Shown in pieces: positions 1 to 9,096 of a DNA stretch of 64,000 nucleotides. How positions within the stretch are numbered: the first letter of the stretch is position 1; each line of letters starts with the position of its first letter. Under the pieces are notes generated by a model. It was given only the letters and a program-made list of their open reading frames with translations. It was not told the DNA's origin and ran no database searches. The stretch covers positions 568,939-632,938 of the forward strand of contig NZ_AP028056.1 of NCBI RefSeq assembly GCF_030297015.1. Reading direction: 5' to 3'. The position numbers and the translations under genes were made by a program. The stretch is from Brooklawnia propionicigenes. Lineage in GTDB: Bacteria; Actinomycetota; Actinomycetes; Propionibacteriales; Propionibacteriaceae.

Positions 1-536
1 GCGAGGCGTTCTATCCGCTGATGCCCAAGCAGTCGGTGCTGCTGGCCATGCGTGCTGTGCTCGGGGCCGCCCTGCTGATGCATGTGGGCTGCGCAGCCAT
101 CATCTGGCGGCGTGGACGCCAGGCCCGTGGCACTCACCGGGTGAAGATTCGCGGGCCGCGGGCCTGGGGTGCCCGGTTGATGCCGGTCACCGGCATCCTC
201 ATTTTGTGCTTCATCGCGCTGCATGTGCTCGATCTCACGCTCGGCTGGGGCGTGCAGTCGTCCGGCTTCAGCCAAGCCACCGCAGACGAGAGCTTCGCCT
301 ATCAGAACCTGGTGGCGAGCTTCCAGCGTCCGCAGATGGCGATCTTCTACAGCGCGCTGATGGCGGTGCTGGCCATCCATGTGGCGAAGGGATTTACCAC
401 GGTGGCCTCCGATCTGGGTGCCATGGGTCACCGCTGGCGAGCGACGCTCGCCGTCATCGGCGGACTGCTGGCAGTGGCGATCCTGATCGGCAACGGAGCA
501 ATACCGGTGCTGGTGCTGACGGGAGTGATCTCATGA
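1..536 (+). CDS. sdhC: Succinate dehydrogenase cytochrome b subunit, 5' truncated
   Basis: This is the membrane anchor and haem b subunit of succinate dehydrogenase/fumarate reductase; it passes electrons between the iron-sulfur subunit and menaquinone. The reading frame is open from base 3, upstream of the first visible ATG at 21, so the true start lies outside the window and about 177 residues are visible. Three hydrophobic segments can be seen: around AVLGAALLMHVGCAAII, around MPVTGILILCFIALHVL, and near the C-terminus. Histidines in the first two are candidate haem ligands. The stop codon overlaps the sdhA start by 4 nt (ATGA), so the two genes are translationally coupled. The identification rests mainly on this position together with the segment pattern. 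Confidence 0.9.
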   Translation, partial: EAFYPLMPKQSVLLAMRAVLGAALLMHVGCAAIIWRRGRQARGTHRVKIRGPRAWGARLMPVTGILILCFIALHVLDLTLGWGVQSSGFSQATADESFAYQNLVASFQRPQMAIFYSALMAVLAIHVAKGFTTVASDLGAMGHRWRATLAVIGGLLAVAILIGNGAIPVLVLTGVIS

Positions 537-2581
537 CGTTGGGCAATAGGGTCCGCGACCAGCTCGGACGAATCACCAGCCGCACCCCCGCCGACACGTC
601 CGTCTTCGTCGCACCCGCGAGCACGGTCCCCGGGGCGCGAGTCGGATACGACCTCGACGGCCGGGTTCCCGCCGGCGATCCGTCGACCGCCTGGGACCGG
701 CGGCGAGCCGAGTACAAGCTGGTCAGCCCCCTCAACACCAAGAAGATGACCGTCGTGGTGGTGGGCACCGGATTGGCCGGTTCGGGCGCGGCGGCCGCCC
801 TGGGCGAACTCGGTTACGACGTGCACGCCTTCACTTACCACGACGCCGCTCGCCGCGCACACTCGGTGGCCGCGCAAGGTGGCATCAACTCGGCCCGTGC
901 CAAGAAGGTGGACGGTGACTCGCTGCAGCGATTCGTCACCGACACCGTCAAGGGTGGCGATTTCCGGGCACGTGAGGCCGACGCGTTCCGGCTCGGCGCC
1001 CAGTCGGTGCGGGTGATCGACCACATGAATGCCATCGGCGCGCCGTTCGCCCGCGAATACGGGGGCACCCTGGCCACCCGGTCGTTCGGCGGCGTGCAGG
1101 TCTCGCGGACCTACTACACCCGCGGCCAGACCGGCCAGCAGTTGCAGGTCGCCGGCGCCCAGGCCCTGCAGCGCCAGGTCGCCCGCGGCACGGTCAAGCT
1201 GCACACTCGCACCGAGATGCTCGACCTGATCGTCGATGCCGGCGTCTGCCGGGGCGTGGTGGTGCGTGATCTGGTCTCCGGCCAGGTGTGGGCGCAACCG
1301 GCGCATGCCGTCATCTTGGCCAGCGGCGGCTACGGATCGGTCTACTTCCACTCGACGCTGGCGATGAACTGCAACGCATCGGCATCATGGCGGGCCTGTC
1401 GGCACGGCGCCTTCCTGGCGAATCCGTCGTTCGTGCAGTTCCATCCGACCGCCCTGCCGATCTCGAGCCACTGGCAATCCAAGACCATTCTGATGTCCGA
1501 ATCGCTGCGCAACGACGGACGCATCTGGGTGCCGAAAACCCCGGGCGATTCCCGTCCGGCCGGCAAGATCCCCGACAAGGACCGGGATTACTATCTGGAA
1601 CGCAAGTATCCGGCGTTCGGAAATCTGGCGCCTCGCGATATCTCGTCGCGCGCCGCGAAGGAGCAGATCGATTCCGGTCATGGCGTCGGCCCGCTGTCGA
1701 ACTCGGTCTACCTGGATTTCTCCGATGCACTGCATTCCCTCGGACGCGAGGCGATCGCGCAGCGCTACGGCAATCTTTTCGAGATGTATGAACGGGCGAC
1801 CGGCGAAGACCCGTATGTCGTGCCGATGCGCATTGCTCCTGGTGCACATTTCACCATGGGTGGCCTGTGGAGCGATTTCAACCAGATGACCGCGCTGCCC
1901 GGGCTTTTCGTCGGCGGGGAGGTCGGTTGGGCCTATCACGGCGCGAACCGGCTCGGTGCCAACTCGTTGCTGTCGGCCTGTGTGGACGGCTGGTTCACGC
2001 TGCCGTTCTCGCTGCCAAACTATCTCAATCCGCTGCTCGGGCAGCCGTTGCCGGGCGCCGGGGACGCGTGCGTGCGGGACGCCGTGGCTCGCGTTGAGCG
2101 GCGCACTGCGGCTCTGCTCGGCGTCGGAGGTAGCCAGGCCGCATCGAAGTTCCACCGCAGACTGGGCGAGATCATGTACCGCGGCTGCGGGGTGGAGCGG
2201 TCGGCGGCGTCCCTGACACAGGCGATAGCGGACATCGCAGACCTGCGCGCCGAATTCTGGGACGATCTGTCGGTACCGGGATCCGGTGCACAGCTCAATC
2301 AGGGACTGGAACGGGCCGGGCGGGTCGCCGACTTCTTGGAACTGGCCGAGTTGATGTGTGTCGATGCACTGGACCGCCAGGAGTCCTGCGGCGCCCATTT
2401 CCGCACCGAGTATCAGGACAGCGGAGAAGCGCAACGTGACGATGCGCACTGGGCTTTCGTCTCCGCCTGGGAGGTCGACGGAGCTCCCCAGGGCGCCGCC
2501 GACCACGCGCTGAGCTTCGTCCGGCATGCCGAGCCATTGCACTTCGAAGCCGTCCAGCTGGCCACGAGGAGCTACAAGTGA
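533..2581 (+). CDS. sdhA: Succinate dehydrogenase/fumarate reductase flavoprotein subunit
   Basis: This is the catalytic subunit that interconverts succinate and fumarate using covalently bound FAD. It has 682 residues from the ATG at 533. The same frame is open back to 206, but that stretch lies over sdhC, and the ATGA overlap with sdhC fixes the start. The FAD dinucleotide-binding motif GTGLAGSGAAA appears at about residue 80. HSVAAQGGIN carries the histidine expected to bind FAD covalently, and GGEVGWAYHGANRLGANSL is the conserved substrate and flavin region. Length and motif order match the family that forms three-subunit complexes in actinobacteria. It overlaps sdhB at its 3' end. Whether the complex runs mainly as dehydrogenase or fumarate reductase cannot be told from sequence. 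Confidence 0.97.
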   Translation: MTLGNRVRDQLGRITSRTPADTSVFVAPASTVPGARVGYDLDGRVPAGDPSTAWDRRRAEYKLVSPLNTKKMTVVVVGTGLAGSGAAAALGELGYDVHAFTYHDAARRAHSVAAQGGINSARAKKVDGDSLQRFVTDTVKGGDFRAREADAFRLGAQSVRVIDHMNAIGAPFAREYGGTLATRSFGGVQVSRTYYTRGQTGQQLQVAGAQALQRQVARGTVKLHTRTEMLDLIVDAGVCRGVVVRDLVSGQVWAQPAHAVILASGGYGSVYFHSTLAMNCNASASWRACRHGAFLANPSFVQFHPTALPISSHWQSKTILMSESLRNDGRIWVPKTPGDSRPAGKIPDKDRDYYLERKYPAFGNLAPRDISSRAAKEQIDSGHGVGPLSNSVYLDFSDALHSLGREAIAQRYGNLFEMYERATGEDPYVVPMRIAPGAHFTMGGLWSDFNQMTALPGLFVGGEVGWAYHGANRLGANSLLSACVDGWFTLPFSLPNYLNPLLGQPLPGAGDACVRDAVARVERRTAALLGVGGSQAASKFHRRLGEIMYRGCGVERSAASLTQAIADIADLRAEFWDDLSVPGSGAQLNQGLERAGRVADFLELAELMCVDALDRQESCGAHFRTEYQDSGEAQRDDAHWAFVSAWEVDGAPQGAADHALSFVRHAEPLHFEAVQLATRSYK

Positions 2582-3324
2582 AACTGCGAGTCGAAGTCTG
2601 GCGGCAGGCCGGCCCCGATACCGAAGGCCATTTCGAGACCCATGAGGTGGACGGGCTGGAGCCGCATCTGTCGGTGCTGGAGATGCTCGACGCGCTCAAC
2701 GAACAACTCATCGACGCCGGTCAGGAGCCGGTCGCGTTCGAGTCGGACTGCCGGGAGGGCATCTGCGGCGCCTGCGGCATCACGGTGGACGGTCAGGTGC
2801 ACGGCCCCGAGGACAATCTGCCGGCCTGCCACCAGCGGCTGGTGGGGCTGAACGACGGCGCCACCATCCATCTCGAACCGCTACGGTCGGCCTGCTTCCC
2901 GGTCGTGCGCGATCTGATCGTCGACCGGTCGGGATTGGACGAGCTGATCCGGGCCGGTGGCTACGTCTCGATCAGCGCAGGCACCGCCCCGGATGCGGAT
3001 GCGCTTCCGATCACCGAGCAGGTGGCAGAGACCGCCCTGGACTTCGCGGCCTGCATCGGCTGCGGCGCCTGCGTGGCGGCCTGTCCGAACGGCTCGGCGC
3101 ACCTGTTCGCCGGGGCGAAGCTGGCGCACCTGTCGATGCTGCCGATTCCGGCGGACGAACGGGAGCAGCGAGCCCGGTCCATGATCCGGGTGACCGACGA
3201 GATCTTCGGGCCATGTTCGTATTACGGCGAATGCGCGCGTGCCTGCCCGGCCAAGGTGCCATTGGCGGCTGTTGCGGCAGTCAATCACGAGCGAATGCTG
3301 GCCGGGTTGCGCCGCAAGTTGTGA
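2578..3324 (+). CDS. sdhB: Succinate dehydrogenase/fumarate reductase iron-sulfur subunit
   Basis: This is the electron-transfer subunit that carries three iron-sulfur clusters between the flavoprotein and the cytochrome b anchor. It has 248 residues. The GTG start at 2578 overlaps the sdhA stop (GTGA). Ligands are visible in order: DCREGICGACG with a later PACH for the 2Fe-2S cluster, then CIGCGACVAACP and CSYYGECARACP for the 4Fe-4S and 3Fe-4S clusters. It is the last gene of the sdhCAB operon; the next gene begins 174 nt later on the same strand and is functionally unrelated. Confidence 0.97.
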   Translation: MKLRVEVWRQAGPDTEGHFETHEVDGLEPHLSVLEMLDALNEQLIDAGQEPVAFESDCREGICGACGITVDGQVHGPEDNLPACHQRLVGLNDGATIHLEPLRSACFPVVRDLIVDRSGLDELIRAGGYVSISAGTAPDADALPITEQVAETALDFAACIGCGACVAACPNGSAHLFAGAKLAHLSMLPIPADEREQRARSMIRVTDEIFGPCSYYGECARACPAKVPLAAVAAVNHERMLAGLRRKL

Positions 3325-3498
3325 ACCGTTGGTTTCGGCGGTCGATTCGCGGGTCTCAGCGGTCGCGGATTCGACACGCGAGCGACTAGGCGCAGCGCAT
3401 CCGTGGACCGAATCAACGGTCGCATTTCTCAGCTGTGAAGTTGTCTAGGTGTTGCCCTCAATTACCGTCTGAGCACGGGAAAGAGGCAAACTTGAGTC

Positions 3499-4809
3499 GT
3501 GCCTCCAGAGCTCGTCATCTTGTCGTTGGTGGTCGTAACCTCTCTCGCATTCGATTTCACCAACGGGTTTCACGACACGGCCAATGCCATGGCCACGTCC
3601 ATCGCCACCAAGGCGTTCAAGCCGAAAACGGCTGTCACCTTGTCGGCGATCCTCAATCTCGTCGGCGCCTTCCTTTCCGTCGAAGTCGCGCTGACCGTCA
3701 CGAACTCTGTGGTCAATATCCAGGATTCCTCTGGTGCACCGCGGCCCGAACTCCTGCAGGACGGAGGACAGGAGCTCCTGCTGATCGTGCTCGCCGGTCT
3801 GGTGGGCGCGATCATCTGGAATCTCATCACCTGGCTGCTGGGGTTGCCGTCCAGCTCCTCACACGCACTCTTCGGGGGATTGATCGGCGCCACCTTGGTG
3901 GGGCTTGGTGCCAGCGGCGTCAACTGGCTCGGAGACGGAACCAAACCGGATGGGGTCATCGGCCGGGTCGTGCTTCCGGCCCTGATGTCCCCGCTCATCG
4001 CCATCGTCGTCGCCACCGTGGGCACCTGGCTGGTGCACTGCATCACCCGGCACGTACTGGCGCGCTACCGCGACACGGGATTCCGCTGGGGGCAGATCGG
4101 CTCGGCGTCCCTGGTGGCCCTGGCGCACGGAACCAACGATGCCCAGAAGACGATGGGCATCATCACCCTGGCGCTGATCGCGTCCGGGCGGTGGACCGAC
4201 CTGCAGCAGGTGCCCCTCTGGGTGAAAGTCGCCTGCGCGCTGGCCATTACGCTGGGCACCTATACCGGCGGCTGGCGCATCATCAGGACGATGGGCAAGG
4301 GCCTCGTAGAACTCACCCCACCCCAGGGCATGGCCGCCGAGTTCTCCACCGCCTCGGTGATCCTGATCTCCAGTCATATGGGTTTCGCCCTGTCAACCAC
4401 GCATGTGGCGACCGGCTCGATCCTCGGCTCGGGAGTCGGTAAGAAGGGCGCGAAGGTCAACTGGTGGGTCGCCGCCAAGATGATGGCCGCTTGGTGCATC
4501 ACCTTGCCCTCTGCGGCACTGATGGGAGCACTGATGTGGCTCATCGGGCACACCATCGGCGGGCTAGCCGGGGCGCTGGTCATCTCGGCCCTGCTGGTGG
4601 CCTCCGCGATCTGGATGTACCGGCATTCGTTGCGCACCCGGGTCGACCACAACAACGTCAACGAGGAATGGTCCGACAACGGCTCGGTGACTGCGCCGCA
4701 GCCTGCTGAGCCGCTGCCGGTCGCAGCCCACGCCGCAGCACAGGACGCCTTCGCCGAGCTGGAAAAGCTCGAACCGCACACCGAATTGGAACTGGCGGAG
4801 GCGAGGTAG
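3499..4809 (+). CDS. pit: PiT-family inorganic phosphate transporter
   Basis: This is a low-affinity, cation-coupled phosphate permease of the cytoplasmic membrane, 436 residues from a GTG start. The two signature repeats of the PiT family are present: DFTNGFHDTANAMAT near the N-terminus and the related LAHGTNDAQKTMG near residue 215. About ten hydrophobic segments follow the usual PiT pattern, and the C-terminal 60 residues are hydrophilic. A small membrane protein starts 5 nt downstream and is probably co-transcribed. The 174-nt gap upstream of this gene should contain its promoter, but no convincing -35/-10 pair was found there. Confidence 0.95.
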   Translation: MPPELVILSLVVVTSLAFDFTNGFHDTANAMATSIATKAFKPKTAVTLSAILNLVGAFLSVEVALTVTNSVVNIQDSSGAPRPELLQDGGQELLLIVLAGLVGAIIWNLITWLLGLPSSSSHALFGGLIGATLVGLGASGVNWLGDGTKPDGVIGRVVLPALMSPLIAIVVATVGTWLVHCITRHVLARYRDTGFRWGQIGSASLVALAHGTNDAQKTMGIITLALIASGRWTDLQQVPLWVKVACALAITLGTYTGGWRIIRTMGKGLVELTPPQGMAAEFSTASVILISSHMGFALSTTHVATGSILGSGVGKKGAKVNWWVAAKMMAAWCITLPSAALMGALMWLIGHTIGGLAGALVISALLVASAIWMYRHSLRTRVDHNNVNEEWSDNGSVTAPQPAEPLPVAAHAAAQDAFAELEKLEPHTELELAEAR

Positions 4810-4813
4810 GACG

Positions 4814-5104
4814 ATGCAGATTCTCGCGCAGCTGATGGAAGGCGCCGGGGAGGTCCTGGTCTATGCGGTGATTCTGGGGGCCGGCCTGCCGGCGCTGTTC
4901 GCCGTCGGGGTCTGGGCGTTGTCGTTCGGCGCGCGCGGTGTGGACGACGTCGTCGAGCATCATCCGCACCCGGTGGCCAAGGTCTTCGCCGGCGCCTGCT
5001 TCGCGGTGGTCGTGCTCGCCATCTTGGCCGGGATCGGGATCATCGTGGGCCACGGCTTCGGAGTCACCCTGCAGTTCGGCTGGCCGGTGTTCGTCGCGAA
5101 GTAG
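4814..5104 (+). CDS. Small two-segment membrane protein next to pit
   Basis: This is an uncharacterised 96-residue protein with two predicted membrane segments (about residues 12-34 and 55-82) joined by a short polar stretch, GARGVDDVVEHHPHP. It starts 5 nt after the phosphate transporter stop, so it is very likely in the same transcript. Short two-segment membrane proteins next to PiT transporters are, from memory, common in actinobacteria. A role as an accessory protein of the transporter is inference from position only. No catalytic motif is seen. Confidence 0.8.
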   Translation: MQILAQLMEGAGEVLVYAVILGAGLPALFAVGVWALSFGARGVDDVVEHHPHPVAKVFAGACFAVVVLAILAGIGIIVGHGFGVTLQFGWPVFVAK

Positions 5105-5107
5105 CGA

Positions 5108-6028
5108 TCAGGCCACGCCCCACAGCTGATGCTTGGCCTCGAACGCCTGCAACAGGACACGGTTGACCGGGGTGTCGATACCGTACTGCTCGCCCAGAGC
5201 AACCACCGTGCCGGCGAACTGGTCGACCTCGGTGCGGCGGTGTGCCAGCGCATCTTGAGCCATCGACGTGTAGTTGGACGGCCCGAGAGTGCCGATGATG
5301 CCGATCATCTGATCGATGTCGTCCTCGCTGAGATTCACCCCGCGAGCCCGCGCGACCGCCACCACCTCCCGCTGAGCCGAGACCATCAGATCGCGGGCCG
5401 GACCGTCGGATTGGAAGAGCCCGTAGGGCGCCTCGAGCAGCGCCGAGACCTGGTTGGCACCGACGTTGAGCAACAGCTTCCACCACAGCGTGCGTGGCGC
5501 ATCAGAGCTGATCCGATGGGGAATCTCGAAAGTGGTGAGCAATTCATCCAGACGCCGGACTCCCTCGCTCGGCTCGCCGGGCACCGCGTCACCGAACTCG
5601 ATGCGGCCCACCGTCGTGAAGCGCACTCCGTCGGCGTCACGCACGGCATCGATGCCGACGCTCACCGCCAGCGGGACACTCGCCTGCGGATAGGCCGCCG
5701 ACAGCTCCTCCTCGCTGGTGATCCCGTTGAGCAGGCTGCAGATGACCGTCTGCGGGCCGACGTGGCCGGCCAGCTGTCCGATCGCCTCGGCCAGATCATG
5801 GTGTTTCACCGCGACGATGATCAGATCGGCCGGCTCGACCGGCTCTGCGGGCTCGACCACCGGGAAGTCGTATCGAATCCCGTTCACGGTCACGCCCTCG
5901 GCGCGTAGCCGTTCGGCGCGCGGTTCGGTGGCGATCACGCGGATCTGTGTGAGTGGTGCCGCCTCGGCGATGCGCGCTGCATGCGCCGCACCGATCGCTC
6001 CCAATCCGATGATGCTGACAGTGGTCAC
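5108..6028 (-). CDS. panE: 2-dehydropantoate 2-reductase (ketopantoate reductase)
   Basis: This enzyme makes pantoate from ketopantoate with NADPH, a step in coenzyme A synthesis. It has 306 residues. The N-terminal Rossmann motif is IIGLGAIGAAHAARI. The C-terminal helical ApbA domain contains WWKLLLNVGANQVSAL with the catalytic lysine, and SMAQDALAHRRTEVD, a conserved substrate-binding stretch. Both domains are at usual family length. The stop lies 4 nt from the end of the convergent small membrane gene. PanE-like paralogues that act on other 2-oxoacids exist, so the substrate is likely but not certain. Confidence 0.88.
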   Translation of the reverse strand: MTTVSIIGLGAIGAAHAARIAEAAPLTQIRVIATEPRAERLRAEGVTVNGIRYDFPVVEPAEPVEPADLIIVAVKHHDLAEAIGQLAGHVGPQTVICSLLNGITSEEELSAAYPQASVPLAVSVGIDAVRDADGVRFTTVGRIEFGDAVPGEPSEGVRRLDELLTTFEIPHRISSDAPRTLWWKLLLNVGANQVSALLEAPYGLFQSDGPARDLMVSAQREVVAVARARGVNLSEDDIDQMIGIIGTLGPSNYTSMAQDALAHRRTEVDQFAGTVVALGEQYGIDTPVNRVLLQAFEAKHQLWGVA

Positions 6029-6060
6029 GTTGACGTCCTTCCTCGGCCGACAGGCTTACG

Positions 6061-6690
6061 CTAGCTTGCCCAACGCCAGATCTTCGGCGGACGACCACCC
6101 GACGCCGGCGCCAGGCCGGCCTCGGTGAGTCCGTCCAGCTTGCCGAGCTCGCGGTTGAGGTTCGCTCGGTGCACACTGCGGTCGGTGAGCTGCGCGGTGA
6201 TCGCGACCGCATCCGTGGCGGTGAACTGGTCACCGGTCAGTGCGCGGGTGAAGGTCAGATCACGCCAGAGCATTCCGGCCAGAATCCGGCGTCCGTCGGC
6301 GACGATCTCATCATGATCGAATGCGAGGTGGTCGGTTGAGTCCAGCGGGAGCCAGACCGGCCCGGGATGGGCGAGGGTCTCCGGAGGATAGGCCGCCCAC
6401 ATCGCCACCGACAGCGACGGACCTCTGGGATCCCGGGAGGGCTCATCGAAGGTGCGCAGCTGGCCCAGCGCCTGGCCGGGCGACGGCAGGCCCAGCTTCG
6501 CGATCGCACGCGAGGCGGCGCGCTCAAGGCGCTCGCCGCTGCGCAGCACGACCCCGGGCAGCGCCAGCTCGCCCTCGAACGGTGGTGCCGCGCGGTGGTG
6601 TACACCCAGCAGGATCTGCCGGTTCTCCCGCTCGTAGGCCAGCGCGACGACGTCGACAGAGACAACGCTGAAAATGCTGGCGTCGTTCAT
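6061..6690 (-). CDS. Nudix-like transcriptional regulator (NrtR type), degenerate Nudix box
   Basis: A 209-residue protein with an N-terminal Nudix fold and a C-terminal winged helix, the architecture of NrtR regulators that sense ADP-ribose-like or other nucleotide ligands. The Nudix box region (residues 46-68) reads PGVVLRSGERLERAASRAIAKLGL. The arginine of the REUXEE core is kept, but its three metal-binding glutamates are replaced by A, K and L, so hydrolysis is unlikely. The winged-helix end, with GRPPKIWRW, resembles the NrtR C-terminus. The upstream gene overlaps its start by 4 nt, placing it last in a four-gene minus-strand cassette. It is the best candidate regulator of that cassette; its ligand is unknown. 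Confidence 0.8.
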   Translation of the reverse strand: MNDASIFSVVSVDVVALAYERENRQILLGVHHRAAPPFEGELALPGVVLRSGERLERAASRAIAKLGLPSPGQALGQLRTFDEPSRDPRGPSLSVAMWAAYPPETLAHPGPVWLPLDSTDHLAFDHDEIVADGRRILAGMLWRDLTFTRALTGDQFTATDAVAITAQLTDRSVHRANLNRELGKLDGLTEAGLAPASGGRPPKIWRWAS

Positions 6691-8063
6691 CCGGCCCTCC
6701 TGTTGCTCCCCATCTCGCCCACCAGCACCCGATTGCTGCGCTGCGGCCCGTCAGCGATGAGCACCACGGGTGCGCCCACCGCTGCATCGATGAGCCTAGC
6801 CACTTCGCAGGGGTCGGTGGAAAGCGGCATGAGATCGGGACGGGCATGCTGCGCTGTGCGCGTGAGGGCCTGCAGGCCTGCCAGGTCATGGTGGGTCGGC
6901 GACCCGAGCGGCTCACGCCGGCTGTTCCAGCTGTCGGCGACCAGCAGCGGCACACCTGACCGCGATGCGAACGGGAGCATATCGACGTGGCTCAGCGCCA
7001 CCCCGTCCACGCGTCCGGCCACCTTCGCTGCATAGCGCAGTGCCGGGAGATCGAGATGCCCGGTGCGCCAGCCGCCCTGGTAACGGCCCTCACGGTTGTC
7101 GGGTTCCGGCAGCTGCAGCCGGCGGTCCTCGGTGGGCATCGGTCCGGCGCCGTGCCGGTTCGAGTAGGCACGCGTCAGCCCGAGGACGAAGGGCCGGCGC
7201 CCGGCCGCCTCGAGCTCGCCGACCAGATGCCGCGGGGTGATCGTCGACCAGGTCGTGTGCGGATGAAAGCCGTGCCACTCGTCCAGCAGCACGCCCTGGC
7301 TGCCCTCGAAGATCACCGTGCCGGCGTCCATGGCCGCCCCGAGCACACCAGCCAGGTCGTCGACGATCGCGATGTCTTCGGCGCTCGCGCACAGCTCGTC
7401 CGCCAGCTGTTGGACCGTCCCGCAGACTGCGTCCGGGTCGTCGACGGCCTGCAGCAGCGGATCTGCATAGCGGGCCAGCGCGTCCAGTGCCCGGACGGTC
7501 GCCGCCTGGTCGCGCAGATCCCCGACCCTGAGCGCGGGCACACTGGGCGCGTCCGCGGGTGCGGCGAAGTTGCCGATCGTCTCGCCGGCCTTCGCGTGGG
7601 CACGCACCGCGAGATCGTAGGCGACGGTCTCTCCGATGCCCAGGCCGGTCGACCCGTGCCTGGCCGCGCCACGCGCGATCTCACGGGCACGGTTCATCGC
7701 GATATGAATGGGCGTGGTGACCAGGCAGTTCGCGTCCGCGGTGACCAGCCCCAGCGGGTCGACGACCCCTTGGGACTCCAGGGCGTCGGCCTCGGCGACC
7801 AGCAGGATGGGATTGACCAGCATCGGAGCCCGCAGGATGGTGCGCACATCGCAGAAGGTGCCCGAGCCGAACTGGCTGAAGGTGTGATGGCGGTGGCCGT
7901 GCCGGACGTTGTGCGCGGCCTGAGCGCCTCCCGACCACCGCACCACGGCGACCACATCGGGCAGGGCCGCGGCCAGATAGTCCACGGTCGCACCCTTGGA
8001 CTCGTCGCCGTACCCCAAGCCGGCGACGATGATGGTCTGCCGCGGTGCGGTGGTCAGTGTCAT
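6687..8063 (-). CDS. Divergent adenylosuccinate synthetase homologue
   Basis: A 458-residue member of the PurA fold. The P-loop region is GLGYGDESKGATVD instead of the usual GxQWGDEGKGK; the catalytic aspartate is kept (D20, equivalent to E. coli Asp13). The second catalytic region, normally GGHNAGHT, reads GGAQAAHN, so the residue equivalent to His41 is alanine (A47). Later family blocks remain recognisable: STGLGIGETVAYD, FEGSQGVLLDEWHG and RHGAGPMPTE. IMP binding and GTP use are therefore plausible, but the normal IMP-activation chemistry should be altered. It sits in a cassette with no purine genes, so it is unlikely to be the housekeeping PurA. The true substrate and product are unknown. 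Confidence 0.82.
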   Translation of the reverse strand: MTLTTAPRQTIIVAGLGYGDESKGATVDYLAAALPDVVAVVRWSGGAQAAHNVRHGHRHHTFSQFGSGTFCDVRTILRAPMLVNPILLVAEADALESQGVVDPLGLVTADANCLVTTPIHIAMNRAREIARGAARHGSTGLGIGETVAYDLAVRAHAKAGETIGNFAAPADAPSVPALRVGDLRDQAATVRALDALARYADPLLQAVDDPDAVCGTVQQLADELCASAEDIAIVDDLAGVLGAAMDAGTVIFEGSQGVLLDEWHGFHPHTTWSTITPRHLVGELEAAGRRPFVLGLTRAYSNRHGAGPMPTEDRRLQLPEPDNREGRYQGGWRTGHLDLPALRYAAKVAGRVDGVALSHVDMLPFASRSGVPLLVADSWNSRREPLGSPTHHDLAGLQALTRTAQHARPDLMPLSTDPCEVARLIDAAVGAPVVLIADGPQRSNRVLVGEMGSNRRAG

Positions 8064-8091
8064 GATCCGGACTCCTTTCGGATGCCAGCGC

Positions 8092-9054
8092 TCACAGATC
8101 GGCGGGAAGCACGCCGCCGGTGGCCACGGCGACCGCTGCGCCGCGATTGATCCTCGCCAGGGCCTTGCCGACCGCTGCCGTACCGGTCGAGCCGATTCGC
8201 TGGAGATCGTCCAGCCCCTCCTCGAGGCTGATGGAATCCTCCATCAGGCCCACGGTGAGTGCGATCAACTCGCAGACCGCCTGCGGATCCTCCAGCCGCA
8301 GGAAACGTTCGCCGACGATCCGGCGCCAGTGGTCCTCCAGCCAGGGCTCGTTGTAGTACGAGGTCAGCCTCGGGACGATGTAGTACGTGAAGAACTTCTC
8401 GTCCAGCATCCGGTAGACCTCGTCGACAGCCATGTCCTGGCGGACCTCATCGCCGATGAAGCGGCGGACCGACTCCGCATACAGCTGCGGTTTGTTCATC
8501 TCGTCGCCGACGATGAAGAGGTAGCCCTTGCGCCCGCGATTGTCCAGGCTGTCCAGGCGAGCACGAGTGGCGAGGAAGTACGCCGCCAGCGCATAGCCCT
8601 CCATCCGGTCGCCGCCGCCTCCGCGTTCGAGGTAGATATCCCGCAGTTGCTCATCGATGCGGTTGTCGGACTCGAACTGCCCGACCTGCAGCGGCACCGT
8701 GTCGTACCGGTCGTCCCCGATCGCGCCGACCAGGATCTGCGGATCGGTCGCGTAACCGCCACGGGTCAGCAGTCCCAACAGGTCGGGAAGCCGCTTCTGC
8801 AAGGTGACGGGCACCTGGCCCATGGAACCGGTCACGTCGAACATGACCGCGATCGGGGTGGACGCCGGGTGCTCGGCGCTGTCGCAGGCCTCGCGGGCCG
8901 CCGCACCGTATGCGTCGAGGCTCGCCGCCGCCCTGCGCTGGTTACGGGGCAGATTGCGCATGGCCGCGGTGTAGCCGAAGTCCTGCCGCCCGGCCGCGCG
9001 GCGCGCCGCCGCTGCCTGCGTGTATGCGCTGGTGTCCCAATATCCTCGGCCCAT
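8092..9054 (-). CDS. vWA-domain protein of the 6-10 kb cassette
   Basis: A 320-residue soluble protein with a von Willebrand factor A fold. The metal-ion-dependent adhesion site appears as FDVTGSM at residues 72-78 (a DxTxS variant), and a later strand ends LFIVGDEMNK. The N-terminal 60 residues are rich in Ala, Arg and Tyr and show no known domain. The C-terminal part (EDPQAVCELIALTVGLMEDS) is helical. No signal peptide or membrane segment is seen, so it acts in the cytoplasm. It lies between the PurA-like and J-domain genes on the same strand, with 28 nt and 42 nt gaps. A role as a metal-dependent scaffold is inference from other vWA proteins. Confidence 0.78.
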   Translation of the reverse strand: MGRGYWDTSAYTQAAAARRAAGRQDFGYTAAMRNLPRNQRRAAASLDAYGAAAREACDSAEHPASTPIAVMFDVTGSMGQVPVTLQKRLPDLLGLLTRGGYATDPQILVGAIGDDRYDTVPLQVGQFESDNRIDEQLRDIYLERGGGGDRMEGYALAAYFLATRARLDSLDNRGRKGYLFIVGDEMNKPQLYAESVRRFIGDEVRQDMAVDEVYRMLDEKFFTYYIVPRLTSYYNEPWLEDHWRRIVGERFLRLEDPQAVCELIALTVGLMEDSISLEEGLDDLQRIGSTGTAAVGKALARINRGAAVAVATGGVLPADL

Positions 9055-9096
9055 GATGGGCTCCTTTCGGTTGTGGGCCGCTCCACGGCCCGTGTT

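Noticed and set aside
206-532. Longer sdhA start
   Set aside because: The upstream extension overlies sdhC in another frame and the ATGA coupling gives the family N-terminus.
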